From: Paracoccaceae bacterium | Lineage (GTDB): Bacteria; Pseudomonadota; Alphaproteobacteria; Rhodobacterales; Rhodobacteraceae | Assembly (NCBI GenBank): GCA_030148745.1 | Contig: JASBSV010000044.1 | Coordinates: 62,001 to 126,000, forward strand | Direction: 5' to 3' | DNA: 64,000 nucleotides | Translations under genes and position numbers: made by a program | Shown here: one piece after another, positions 1-7,556 of the stretch | Layout: each line of letters starts with the position of its first letter | How positions within the stretch are numbered: the first letter of the stretch is position 1 | The notes under the pieces: model-generated | Told to the model about the DNA's origin: nothing | Database searches by the model: none | Seen by the model: the letters and a program-made list of their open reading frames with translations, nothing else

Positions 1-1
1 C

Positions 2-199
2 GAAACCATGCGCACGGCTGAACTTTTGCGCAATATAGCCGGCGAACGGTCGGTCGTGGTGGTCGAACATGACATGCAGTTCGTCGCCGCGCTTGGCTGC
101 AAGGTGACGGTTTTGCATCAGGGGCATGTTCTGGCCGAGGGATCGCTGGACCACGTCTCGGCCAACCCCGAGGTTGTCGAAGTTTATCTGGGACGCTAG
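2..199 (+). CDS. urtD: UrtD, urea ABC transporter ATPase (3' end only)
   Basis: This is the C-terminal 65 residues or so of an ABC ATPase whose start lies before the window. The segment VVVVEHDMQFV contains the switch (H-loop) histidine. The tail VLHQGHVLAEGS followed by EVVEVYLGR is characteristic of UrtD, one of two cytoplasmic ATPases of the UrtABCDE urea importer. The next gene is UrtE, three bases after the TAG stop, which matches the usual urtABCDE order. The stop is clear. Nothing can be said about the N-terminal domain. Confidence 0.9.
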   Translation, partial: ETMRTAELLRNIAGERSVVVVEHDMQFVAALGCKVTVLHQGHVLAEGSLDHVSANPEVVEVYLGR

Positions 200-202
200 G
201 CG

Positions 203-898
203 ATGCTGCAGGCCGAAAATATCGATCTTTACTATGGTGCCAGCCAGATCCTGCGCGATGTGTCGCTGACCGCGCGGCCGGGCCGGGTGACGGCGGTGAT
301 GGGGCGCAACGGGGTTGGAAAAACCTCGCTCATGCGGGCGCTAAGCGGGCGTCAGCCGATCCGAGGTGGCCGGATCCTGTGGGACGGTCGGGATATCGCC
401 CGAACCCCGCCAGCGGCGCGGGCGCGGGCGGGATTTGGCGCGGTGCCGCAGGGGCGCGAGATTTTTCCGCTGTTGACGGTTGAGGAAAACCTCAGGACCG
501 GGTTTGCCTGCCTTGCCCGCGACCAGCGGCGGGTCCCGGATGTGGTTTTTGAGCTGTTCCCCGTCCTGCGCGATATGCTGGGGCGCAGGGGTGGCGATCT
601 GTCGGGCGGACAGCAACAGCAGCTTGCCATAGGCCGGGCGCTGGTGACGCGGCCAAGGCTGCTTTTGCTCGATGAGCCGACCGAGGGGATCCAGCCCTCG
701 ATCATCCGCGACATTGGCCGCGCCATTGCCTATCTGCGCGATCAGGGCGATGTGGCGATTGTTCTGGTCGAGCAATATTTCGAATTTGCCCGCGATCTGG
801 CCGATGATTTCGCGGTGATGGACCGGGGCGAGATCGTTCTGTCGGGCACCGCAGATGAGATGGTCAGCGATCAGATCCGCCGTTATCTGACGGTCTGA
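203..898 (+). CDS. urtE: UrtE, urea ABC transporter ATPase
   Basis: This 231-residue ATPase energises urea import together with UrtD. It has a Walker A GRNGVGKT (residues 34-41), a signature LSGGQQQQLAIGRAL near residue 133, a Walker B LLLLDEPTEG near residue 154, and an H-loop near LVEQYFEFA, where Gln-Tyr replaces the usual His region as is common in LivF/UrtE proteins. The phrase EPTEGIQPSII is typical of UrtE rather than the amino-acid transporter LivF. It starts 3 bp after urtD, so the two are presumably co-translated. It is the last gene of the operon here. No urease gene follows, because the next 850 bp hold gene remnants. Confidence 0.93.
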   Translation: MLQAENIDLYYGASQILRDVSLTARPGRVTAVMGRNGVGKTSLMRALSGRQPIRGGRILWDGRDIARTPPAARARAGFGAVPQGREIFPLLTVEENLRTGFACLARDQRRVPDVVFELFPVLRDMLGRRGGDLSGGQQQQLAIGRALVTRPRLLLLDEPTEGIQPSIIRDIGRAIAYLRDQGDVAIVLVEQYFEFARDLADDFAVMDRGEIVLSGTADEMVSDQIRRYLTV

Positions 899-913
899 TC
901 CCGCACCAAGGCG

Positions 914-1165
914 CTATTGCTGCAAAATGGCATTGGTCCAGCTGCGCAGAAAGCTTTCCCGCTTGAGCCGGTCGAGAAACACCAGAAGGCCCGCCACTTC
1001 GCCGGCGCGGCTGCCGAGGGTCACCAGAAAGTCGATCATCGCCTGCGCGGGCGCCAGATTGCGGGCGGTTACCGGGATCAGCGCGCTGCGCAGCATCACG
1101 CTCAGAAAATCGTTCAGCTCGACAATCCTGATCCCTGCAGTTTCGGCGCATATGCTTTGTGAGAA
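914..1165 (-). pseudogene. C-terminal remnant of an extracellular solute-binding protein
   Basis: The minus-strand reading frame ending at the TAG at 914-916 gives a C-terminus with SALIPVTARNLAPAQAMIDF, then LLVFLDRLKRESFLRSW. This resembles the end of periplasmic solute-binding proteins that carry a 'GPGLLVYLDRLKR..FL..W' ending. Only about 80 residues look genuine. Between 'LGSR' and 'LLVFLD' the spacing seems shorter than in intact proteins, suggesting an internal deletion. Upstream of about 1165 the frame runs antisense to another remnant, so the rest of the gene is missing. Family assignment is from memory of the motif and is tentative. Confidence 0.45.
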
Positions 1166-1228
1166 TGCCGATCCATTTATCCTGCTCGCGCCGGACGAGG
1201 ATCTGGTTCTCAGGGGGCACAAAGCGAA

Positions 1229-1435
1229 GTGCTGAGCGATGAGATCGGGAAGATGCTGAACCCCTATCTTCTGCACCACCCGCTGGATCCCGCCGAGGAG
1301 CAGCCAAGCTTTGCCTTTCCCTTCTCCCCGGCCGAGCTGAGCCGGGGCGCGGTTTATGAATTCTGCCTGCATCATGTGCTTGAGCTTGCCGATCCGATGG
1401 AGGCTTTCCGTCTTGAGGTGATCGAAATTGGCTGA
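1229..1435 (+). pseudogene. C-terminal remnant of an AtuA-like (DUF1446) protein
   Basis: The 68 codons from a GTG at 1229 read LNPYLLHHPLDPAEE, PSFAFPFSPAEL and VYEFCLHHVLELADP. This is the conserved C-terminal end of acyclic-terpene-utilisation AtuA/DUF1446 proteins, which are normally several hundred residues long. About the last sixth remains and the N-terminal part is absent. Its stop overlaps the start of a DUF4387 gene, the usual partner of AtuA-like genes, so the surviving pair is the 3' end of a real two-gene operon. The frame stays open for some way upstream of 1229, but the residues there do not look like AtuA. Confidence 0.7.
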
Positions 1436-1733
1436 ACTGGGACAGATCGTCGAAAAGATACGCAGCAAAAACGCCGGGCCCTTCTGGCTGACGGTGGATG
1501 TGTTCTGTGGCACGCCCGAGGTGTTTGAAAAACTTTGCAACGGGTTGCCGACCGGCGCTGTGGCGGCGGTTTTCGGGGCGCCGGAGGCTGAGGTGCTGCG
1601 CTTTGAGATCGGCGCTTTGAATGTGCTGAAATTCAGCCTTCCACGCCCGCATGTACAGGGCTCGCGCCGCGACCGCGATATGCATGGCGCGTCATGGGGC
1701 GCGCTTTTATCAGAGCTTGAGGTTGAGCTATGA
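1428..1733 (+). CDS. DUF4387 family protein
   Basis: This 101-residue protein starts at a TTG that overlaps the upstream AtuA-like stop by eight bases. It shows the family pattern: IRSKNAGPFWLTVDVF near the N-terminus, GAPEAEVLRFE in the middle, and SLPRPHVQGSRRDRDMHGAS near the C-terminus. DUF4387 proteins accompany AtuA/DUF1446 proteins in many bacteria, either as a separate gene or fused. Their exact reaction is not established. This copy looks full length although its partner is truncated, so it is probably a stranded, non-functional leftover. No other partner gene is nearby. Confidence 0.8.
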   Translation: MAELGQIVEKIRSKNAGPFWLTVDVFCGTPEVFEKLCNGLPTGAVAAVFGAPEAEVLRFEIGALNVLKFSLPRPHVQGSRRDRDMHGASWGALLSELEVEL

Positions 1734-1744
1734 CGGCGCCCTGA

Positions 1745-2965
1745 TCAGGCGGCCATCGCCGGCCGCCCTACGCCGCGCGATTTTATCAGGATGAAAAATA
1801 GGATCGAAAGGTTCATCAGGTTCCAGCCGATCCCGTTCACAAAGGCCATCCGGTAAGATCCGGTCAGGTCATAGATCCAGCCCGACATCCAGCCGCCCAA
1901 TGCCATACCCATGATCGTTGCCATCATCACCAGCCCGACGCGCGCGCCTGCCTCGCGCGCGGGCAGGTATTCGCGCACGATCACCGCATAGCTTGGCACG
2001 ATCCCACCCTGCGAAAGCCCGAATATCAGGCTGACGAGATAAAGAGAGTTTTGGCCGCTGAAGGGCAAAAAGAGAAAAAGCGCGGTGGTCTGAAGGCCCG
2101 AGCCGATCAAAAGCGTCACCAGCCCGCCCAGCCGGTCGGCCAGAAGCCCCGAGAAGAGGCGCGAGACGACCCCGCCCATCAGCATCAGCGACAGCATCTG
2201 CGCGCCGACCTGAGGGCCATAGCCCAGATCGACGCTATAGGCGACGATGTGAACCTGCGGCATCGACATCGCCACGCAGCAGCCGATTCCGGCAAGCCCC
2301 AGCAGCAGGGCCAGACCACGGGGTGAAAACCTGAAGCCGCCGGCGTTGGCGCGCGATCTGCTGTCAGCGGCGGCGGTGGCGCTTTGCGGGATCTGACGCC
2401 GCAGCAAAAGCGAGATCGGCACGACAAGGCCGATGGTCACAACCGCAAGAACCCCATAGACCGCGCGCCAGCCGTAATCGGCCAGAATACCGCTCAGCAG
2501 CATTGGCCAGATGGCGCCCGACAGGTAATTGCCGCTGGCGGTGATCGCCACGGCGATCCCCCGGCGGCGGTAGAACCAATGCGAGATATCGGCAATCAGC
2601 GGTCCAAAGCTTGCCGCGGTGCCAAAGCCGATGACAAATTGCAGCGCCGATAACATCAGGATCGATCCCGAAAGCGCGGCAGCGGCATAGCCCAGCGTGA
2701 TGATCGTGGCCGCCCCGATCAGGGCTGTGGTCACGCCAAAGCGGTCCACGGTGCGGCCGATAAAGAGATTTCCAAGGGCAAAGCCGACCATGGTCAGCGT
2801 ATAGGGCATGGATGCCGCCGCGCGGGCGGTGGCAAATTCGGCCTGCACCGCGGGCATGATCACGATGATCGCCCACATCCCCACATTACCGATCATCGCG
2901 ATCAGCAATGTGATGCCCAGCCGCGTCCAGGAATAGCGGCTGTCGAGGATGTCAGGAACGCTCAT
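1745..2965 (-). CDS. MFS transporter, probable solute uptake
   Basis: This major facilitator protein has 406 residues when read from the ATG at 2965 (MSVPDILDSRYSW). An upstream in-frame extension exists but runs through the preceding gene's terminator and is unlikely to be used. About twelve hydrophobic segments are visible. A loop FIGRTVDRFGVTT after the second helix matches the MFS motif A region, and a second copy occurs mid-protein as LADRLGGLVTLL. It is the last gene downstream of the eut-like catabolic genes on the same strand, separated by a hairpin. Import of an ectoine-type or related substrate is inferred from position only. Confidence 0.8.
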   Translation of the reverse strand: MSVPDILDSRYSWTRLGITLLIAMIGNVGMWAIIVIMPAVQAEFATARAAASMPYTLTMVGFALGNLFIGRTVDRFGVTTALIGAATIITLGYAAAALSGSILMLSALQFVIGFGTAASFGPLIADISHWFYRRRGIAVAITASGNYLSGAIWPMLLSGILADYGWRAVYGVLAVVTIGLVVPISLLLRRQIPQSATAAADSRSRANAGGFRFSPRGLALLLGLAGIGCCVAMSMPQVHIVAYSVDLGYGPQVGAQMLSLMLMGGVVSRLFSGLLADRLGGLVTLLIGSGLQTTALFLFLPFSGQNSLYLVSLIFGLSQGGIVPSYAVIVREYLPAREAGARVGLVMMATIMGMALGGWMSGWIYDLTGSYRMAFVNGIGWNLMNLSILFFILIKSRGVGRPAMAA

Positions 2966-3027
2966 GCGCGCGACGTTATGGGGCAGCGGGGTGATTGTAT
3001 AGCCGTCTTCGCCGCCGGAAACGAAAT

Positions 3028-3057
3028 GCCCGGCGGGCGGCGGTGCGCCCGCCGGGC
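3028..3057 (-). terminator. GC-rich hairpin after the aminotransferase gene
   Basis: A perfect 12-bp inverted repeat (GCCCGGCGGGCG and its complement, 6-nt loop) begins 18 bp beyond the aminotransferase stop. Reading on the minus strand it is followed by a modest T-rich stretch (ATTTCGTTTCC). It probably reduces read-through from the eut-like operon into the MFS gene. Confidence 0.6.
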
Positions 3058-3074
3058 CCCGCCGGCCCAAAGCA

Positions 3075-4445
3075 TCAGAGCCCCGCCGCCGCGACGGCGC
3101 GCTTGGTCTTGGCCACGATCTCATCTGCCTGCGCAGGCGTCAGGCAGAAGGGCGGTGCAAAGCCAAGGATATCGCCCTGAGGCATGGCGCGGGCAATCAC
3201 GCCTTCCTCCAACATGGCCGCCGAGACCCGCGCCCCGACCTTTTGGGCGGGATCGAAAAAGCGGCGGTCGTCGCGGTCTTCGACAAATTCGACGGCCGCA
3301 AGCATCCCCGCGCCGCGGATATCCCCAACATTGGGGTGACCGCCCAGAGCCTCGCACAGGGCCTGCGTAAGATAGGCGCCGGTCTGGCCGGCGTTCTGCA
3401 CCAGATCCAGCTGATCGAGAAGTTTGAGGTTGGCAACCCCCGCCGCCGCGCCGATGGGGTGGGCCGAATAGGTCCAGCCGTGGCCGATGGGCCCGTTTTC
3501 ATCTGTGCCCTGCTCAAGCACTTTCCAGACCTTGTCACCGACGATGGAGCCCGAAAGCGGCGCATAGGCCGAGGTAAGGCCCTTGGCGATGGTGATGATA
3601 TCGGCCTCGATCCCATAATGATCCGAGCCGAACATCGTGCCCAGCCGGCCAAAGCCGGTCACAACCTCATCGGCGATCAGAAGGATGTCGTATTTCCTGA
3701 GCACCGCCTGAATGGCGGGCCAATAGCCTTCGGGCGGGGGCACGATGCCGCCGGTGCCCAGAACCGGCTCGCCGATGAAGGCGGCGATGGTGTCGGGGCC
3801 TTCGCGCTCGATCAGCACTTCCAGTTCGGCGGCGCAATGGGCGACAAACTGCGCCTCGCTCTGGCCGAGGTCGTCGCGGCGATAGTAATAGGGCGCTTCG
3901 GTATGGATCACCTGCGCCAGCGGCAGGTCGAATTTCTTGTGAAACAGCTCAAGGCCCGTCAGCGAGCCGGTCATCAGCCCCGAGCCATGATAGCCGCGCC
4001 AGCGCGAGATGATCTTTTTCTTTTCCGGACGGCCAAGGATGTTGTTGTAATACCAAACCAGCTTGACGTTGGTTTCATTGGCGTCCGATCCGCCCAGACC
4101 GAAATAGACCTTGGACATATTGGCCGGCGCCCGATCAAGGATCATCTTGGACAGGGTGATCGAGGCTTCGGTGCCATGGCCGACATAGGAATGATAATAG
4201 GCCAGCTCGCGCGCCTGCTCGGCGATGGCTTCGGCGATCTCCTGACGGCCATAGCCGACATTGACGCAATAAAGCCCGGCAAAAGCATCCAGCAAACGGG
4301 TGCCGTCGCGGTCCTCGATATGCACGCCCGAGGCGGTGCGGATCACGCGCGAGGGCGTTTCGCCGCGCGCGTGCTGGGCCAGATGGGTGGAGGGGTGAAA
4401 GAAATTCTCGCGGTCCCATTGATCCAGTTGGTCGTTTCTCAGCAT
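3075..4445 (-). CDS. atf: Class III aminotransferase (Atf of the eut/doe pathway)
   Basis: This PLP-dependent fold-type I aminotransferase has 456 residues, a usual family length. Visible features are the N-terminal substrate region DAFAGLYCVNVGYG, the cofactor segment GSDANETNVKLVWYY, the Asp of LLIADEVVTGFGR, and the PLP lysine in TIAKGLTSAYAPL near residue 287. I chose the ATG at 4445 because GGAAGAA lies six bases upstream. An alternative ATG at 4484 overlaps the preceding stop as ATGA. In ectoine degradation the equivalent enzyme (DoeD/Atf) transaminates 2,4-diaminobutyrate to aspartate semialdehyde. That role is inferred from gene order. Confidence 0.85.
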   Translation of the reverse strand: MLRNDQLDQWDRENFFHPSTHLAQHARGETPSRVIRTASGVHIEDRDGTRLLDAFAGLYCVNVGYGRQEIAEAIAEQARELAYYHSYVGHGTEASITLSKMILDRAPANMSKVYFGLGGSDANETNVKLVWYYNNILGRPEKKKIISRWRGYHGSGLMTGSLTGLELFHKKFDLPLAQVIHTEAPYYYRRDDLGQSEAQFVAHCAAELEVLIEREGPDTIAAFIGEPVLGTGGIVPPPEGYWPAIQAVLRKYDILLIADEVVTGFGRLGTMFGSDHYGIEADIITIAKGLTSAYAPLSGSIVGDKVWKVLEQGTDENGPIGHGWTYSAHPIGAAAGVANLKLLDQLDLVQNAGQTGAYLTQALCEALGGHPNVGDIRGAGMLAAVEFVEDRDDRRFFDPAQKVGARVSAAMLEEGVIARAMPQGDILGFAPPFCLTPAQADEIVAKTKRAVAAAGL

Positions 4446-4480
4446 TTTGGGTTCTTCCTTTTTCTTGCGTTCCAGCGATG

Positions 4481-5956
4481 TCATGCCCAGTCACGGCAGA
4501 CGTATTTGATATCCATGAATTCTTCCATCCCGCGCCGCGCCCCTTCGCGGCCCAGACCCGATTGCTTGGTGCCGCCAAAGGGGATCGGTGCGCCGGTGAC
4601 CTTGGTGCGGTTCACCGCGATCATGCCAAATTGTAGCGCCCGCGACATGCGGTAGATGCGGCGCGGATCATTGCTGTGAAGATAGGCGACAAGGCCATAG
4701 TCGGTCGCATTGGCGCGGGCGATCACCTCATCCTCGCTGTCAAAGGGGGTAAGGGGCGCGATCGGGCCAAAGGTTTCATCCGACATGATCAGCGCGTCGT
4801 CGGGCACATCGGCCAGAACCGTGGGCTGAAAATAGTTTGGGCCCAGTTCATGGTGCCCGCCGCCGGTCAAAAGTTTGGCCCCGCGCTCCATCGCATCGTC
4901 CAGATGGCTTTGCTGTTTGGCGATGGCCTTTTCGTTCATCAGCGGGCCGATGTCGGGATCTTCCATCCCCGGCCCGACCGTCAGCGCCCGGGTGGCGGCG
5001 GTAAAGCCCTCGCAGAATTCGTCATAGATCGCGCGTTCGACGTAAATCCGGTTGGCGGCAAGGCAATCCTGCCCTGAGGTAGCGAATTTCGCCTTGATCG
5101 TCTCGGCAATCGCCTTTTGCATGTCGGCGCCCCGGAAGACGATGACCGGGGCGTGGCCGCCCAGCTCCATCACCAGCCGCTTCATGGTGCTTGCCGACTG
5201 GCGGTACAAAAGCCGACCAACCTCGGTCGAGCCGGTAAAGGACAGGGCGCGCAGACGCATATCGCGGGTCCAGGGTTCGACGATGGTGGGGGCATCGCCG
5301 GTGACGACGTTGAACACCCCTGCCGGAAGGCCGGCGCGGTCGGCAAGCTCGGCCAGTGCCAGCGCCGAAAAGGGGGTTTCGGCCGAGGGGTGGGCAACGA
5401 CGGTGCATCCCGCGGCCAGCGCCGCCGCCGCCTTGCGCGTCAGCATCGCCGAGGGGAAGTTCCACGGCGTGATCAGGGCCGCAACGCCCACAGGTTCCAG
5501 CCAAAGCTCAACCTCGGCGTCGGGCAGATGGCTGGTGATGCCTTCGATATTGGGGCGCTTGGCCTCTTCGGCGTAAAATTCGACGAAGGAGGCGGCATAG
5601 TCGATTTCGCCGCGTGCTTCGGACAGGGGCTTGCCCTGTTCCAGCACCATCAGCCGCGCCAGATCTTCGCGGTGGGTCAGCATCAGTTCAAACCATTTGC
5701 GCAGCAGCGCCGAACGCGCCTGCGGCAAAAGTTGTGCCCATGGCGCAAAGGCGCGGTGGGCCGCGCTGACCGCATTTTCTGCCTCGGCCGCACTCAGGCT
5801 GGCCACGTCGCCCAGAACCTCGCCGTTTGCGGGATTATGAACCGCAAAGGTTTCGCGCCCTGCGCCGTCGCACCATCTGCCGCCGATAAAGGCCTGATGA
5901 TGTACCAAAGCCTGATCGGTGATTGCTTTCAGGCTCGGGCTGGCCCGCTCTGACAT
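4481..5956 (-). CDS. ssd: NAD(P)-dependent (semi)aldehyde dehydrogenase (Ssd/DoeC type)
   Basis: This aldehyde dehydrogenase has 491 residues from the ATG at 5956, which has AGGA just upstream. It shows the catalytic Glu in ELGGHAPVIVF, the catalytic Cys in SGQDCLAANRIY near residue 296, the FTGSTEVGR nucleotide-binding turn, and the C-terminal PFGGTKQSGLGREG of succinate-semialdehyde dehydrogenase-like enzymes. In eut/doe clusters the homologue oxidises aspartate semialdehyde to aspartate. It ends in an ATGA overlap with a possible aminotransferase start, so the two are likely co-translated. Confidence 0.88.
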   Translation of the reverse strand: MSERASPSLKAITDQALVHHQAFIGGRWCDGAGRETFAVHNPANGEVLGDVASLSAAEAENAVSAAHRAFAPWAQLLPQARSALLRKWFELMLTHREDLARLMVLEQGKPLSEARGEIDYAASFVEFYAEEAKRPNIEGITSHLPDAEVELWLEPVGVAALITPWNFPSAMLTRKAAAALAAGCTVVAHPSAETPFSALALAELADRAGLPAGVFNVVTGDAPTIVEPWTRDMRLRALSFTGSTEVGRLLYRQSASTMKRLVMELGGHAPVIVFRGADMQKAIAETIKAKFATSGQDCLAANRIYVERAIYDEFCEGFTAATRALTVGPGMEDPDIGPLMNEKAIAKQQSHLDDAMERGAKLLTGGGHHELGPNYFQPTVLADVPDDALIMSDETFGPIAPLTPFDSEDEVIARANATDYGLVAYLHSNDPRRIYRMSRALQFGMIAVNRTKVTGAPIPFGGTKQSGLGREGARRGMEEFMDIKYVCRDWA

Positions 5957-6042
5957 TCCTGTACTCCTGCCGCTGCATGTTTCTCCGGCGACAGATTGTC
6001 CGATCTGCCCCCCCTTGTGGGGCTGAATTATGCAGCTGGCGC

Positions 6043-6085
6043 AGAGGTTTCCTCTGTTTTCGGCGCTGTGCCAGAGGTTTCCTCT
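6043..6085. promoter_or_regulatory. Two identical 13-bp palindromes, 30 bp apart
   Basis: AGAGGTTTCCTCT occurs at 6043-6055 and again at 6073-6085. Each copy is an inverted repeat (AGAGG/CCTCT, 3-nt centre), and the offset of 30 bp is close to three helical turns. The second copy overlaps the asnC stop codon, and both lie within 130 bp upstream of the dehydrogenase gene. Identical, helically phased copies fit an operator. The adjacent Lrp/AsnC regulator is the obvious candidate ligand, but that is inference. Confidence 0.55.
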
Positions 6086-6563
6086 AGCGCCCGAGCAAAA
6101 GGTCAATCGGCGGGATGTTGTCGCCCTTGACCGCTTTGGTGACAACATAGGTGAAATAGCGCGACAGGCCGATGCGCGCCTCGAGCATTTCGTCCATCAG
6201 CCGCTGATAGGCCTCGATATCGCGGGTGACGATCTGCAGGATATAGTCAAAGCCGCCGCCCAGGGCCCAGCAGGCGGTGATTTCATCGTATTTGGCCACG
6301 GCGGTTTCAAAGGCATGAAAGCTTGCCGAGGTGTGATCGGAAAGCTCGACCGTGACAAAAACGGTGACATGCCGGCCCAGTTTCCTGAGGTTGATCCGCG
6401 CCTGATAGCCTTCGATCAGCCCTGCCGTTTCCAGCTTTTTCAGACGCTCCCAGCAGGGGGTGGGCGACAGGCCCACGCGATCGGCAAGGGCGGCTTTGGT
6501 GATCCGCCCCTCTTTTGACAGGACCTTGAGGATGGCGATGTCGCGGGCGTCGAGTTTAATCAT
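6084..6563 (-). CDS. asnC: Lrp/AsnC family regulator of the eut-like cluster
   Basis: This 159-residue Lrp/AsnC regulator has an N-terminal winged helix (LDARDIAILKVLSKEGR, then the recognition region LADRVGLSPTPCWERLKKLE) and a C-terminal RAM ligand-binding domain (VTVFVTVELSDHT, WALGGGFDYILQIVT). It starts three bases after eutC and lies between eutC and the dehydrogenase gene, as the AsnC-type regulator (DoeX) does in known ectoine-degradation clusters. DoeX-type regulators respond to pathway intermediates. Autoregulation through the nearby palindromes is plausible. Confidence 0.88.
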   Translation of the reverse strand: MIKLDARDIAILKVLSKEGRITKAALADRVGLSPTPCWERLKKLETAGLIEGYQARINLRKLGRHVTVFVTVELSDHTSASFHAFETAVAKYDEITACWALGGGFDYILQIVTRDIEAYQRLMDEMLEARIGLSRYFTYVVTKAVKGDNIPPIDLLLGR

Positions 6564-6566
6564 CGT

Positions 6567-7556
6567 TCAAGCCTTTATCACCGTGCCTGCATCGCTCAGA
6601 GCCGAGCTGACATAGGTCGCGATTGCGGTGTCCTGCGCGCCGGTTCCGGTCAGATCGGCGATGGTTATGTCGGCCTGACTTTGGCGTCCGGGGTGCCGGG
6701 CGTTGATGATCTGGCCCAGTTCGGGCGGGGTGCGGTCCTGTGGCCAGAGCCCTGCGGCAAGCGCCGCCCGAAGCTCGCCCAGTTTAGCACATTGCGCGGC
6801 ATTGTCGGCAACATAGAGATCGGCCGCTGTCAGCGCTTTTGGGTCAAGCTCGTTCTTGCCCGGCGCGTCCGAGCCCATGGCGGTGACATGCAGCTCGGGA
6901 TGAAGCCATTCGGCGCGCAGCACCGGCGCGCGCGCCGGGGTCGTGGTGACCACCAGTTGGCTGCGCCGGACCAGTTCGGCGGGATTGCTGACAACCTCGG
7001 CCTCGATATCCAGCGAGGTCGCCAGATCGCGGGCGCAAAGGGCGGCCTTGGTCAGATCGCGGCCCCAGACCAGAACCCGGTTGAACGGGCGCACCAGATG
7101 CGCCGCCTCGATCTGAAGCCGTGCCTGAAGCCCGGTGCCGATGACCCCGGCGGTGGTGACGCCCTCGGGCGCCAGATGGCGCGCGGCCACGGCGCCGGCG
7201 GCGGCGGTGCGCAGATCGGTCAGAAACCCGTTGTCGAGATAAACCGCACGGACCGCGCCGGTAGCCGCGCTGAACAGCGTCATCATCCCGCCAAGGCTGG
7301 GCAGGCCCAGCGCGGGGTTGTTGAAAAATCCGGTGCTGACCTTGAGCGCAAAGCCGTCAAATCCGTCGATATAGGCGGTTTTGACGTCCACCTCGCCATG
7401 GGCGGCGGGCAGGTCCATCGACAGGATCGGCGGCATGATTACACGGCCCTCGGTCAGCGCGGCAAAGGCTGGTTCGATGACATCCACGGTGGTCAGGTCA
7501 AGCCGAAGCGCTGCGCGCAGCCCGGCCTCGGTCAGGATTTGTATCTCATGCGCCAT
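6567..7556 (-). CDS. eutC: EutC, ornithine-cyclodeaminase-like enzyme of hydroxyectoine use
   Basis: This 329-residue member of the ornithine cyclodeaminase/mu-crystallin family has the EutC-specific run VMPPILSMDLP, HGEVDVKTAYI, KVSTGFFNNPALGLPS, LDNGFLTDLRTAAAGA and the Rossmann motif GVIGTGLQARLQ. EutC works with EutB in converting 5-hydroxyectoine towards ectoine in Ruegeria-type pathways. The detailed chemistry is not settled. Its start overlaps the end of eutB by 11 bp. This Eut is ectoine utilisation, not ethanolamine utilisation, despite the shared symbol. Confidence 0.88.
   Translation of the reverse strand: MAHEIQILTEAGLRAALRLDLTTVDVIEPAFAALTEGRVIMPPILSMDLPAAHGEVDVKTAYIDGFDGFALKVSTGFFNNPALGLPSLGGMMTLFSAATGAVRAVYLDNGFLTDLRTAAAGAVAARHLAPEGVTTAGVIGTGLQARLQIEAAHLVRPFNRVLVWGRDLTKAALCARDLATSLDIEAEVVSNPAELVRRSQLVVTTTPARAPVLRAEWLHPELHVTAMGSDAPGKNELDPKALTAADLYVADNAAQCAKLGELRAALAAGLWPQDRTPPELGQIINARHPGRQSQADITIADLTGTGAQDTAIATYVSSALSDAGTVIKA

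Noticed and set aside
914-1540. A 208-codon minus-strand gene
   Set aside because: Only its last 80 or so codons resemble a protein family. The upstream half is antisense to the AtuA-like and DUF4387 sequences.
3243-4655. A 470-codon plus-strand reading frame antisense to the aminotransferase
   Set aside because: It runs opposite to a clear PLP aminotransferase, has low-complexity Arg/Gly/Asp composition and no motif. Long antisense frames are common in GC-rich DNA.
6043-6085. Start of a CRISPR array
   Set aside because: Only two 13-bp copies with a 17-bp gap and no cas genes; an operator pair is more likely.
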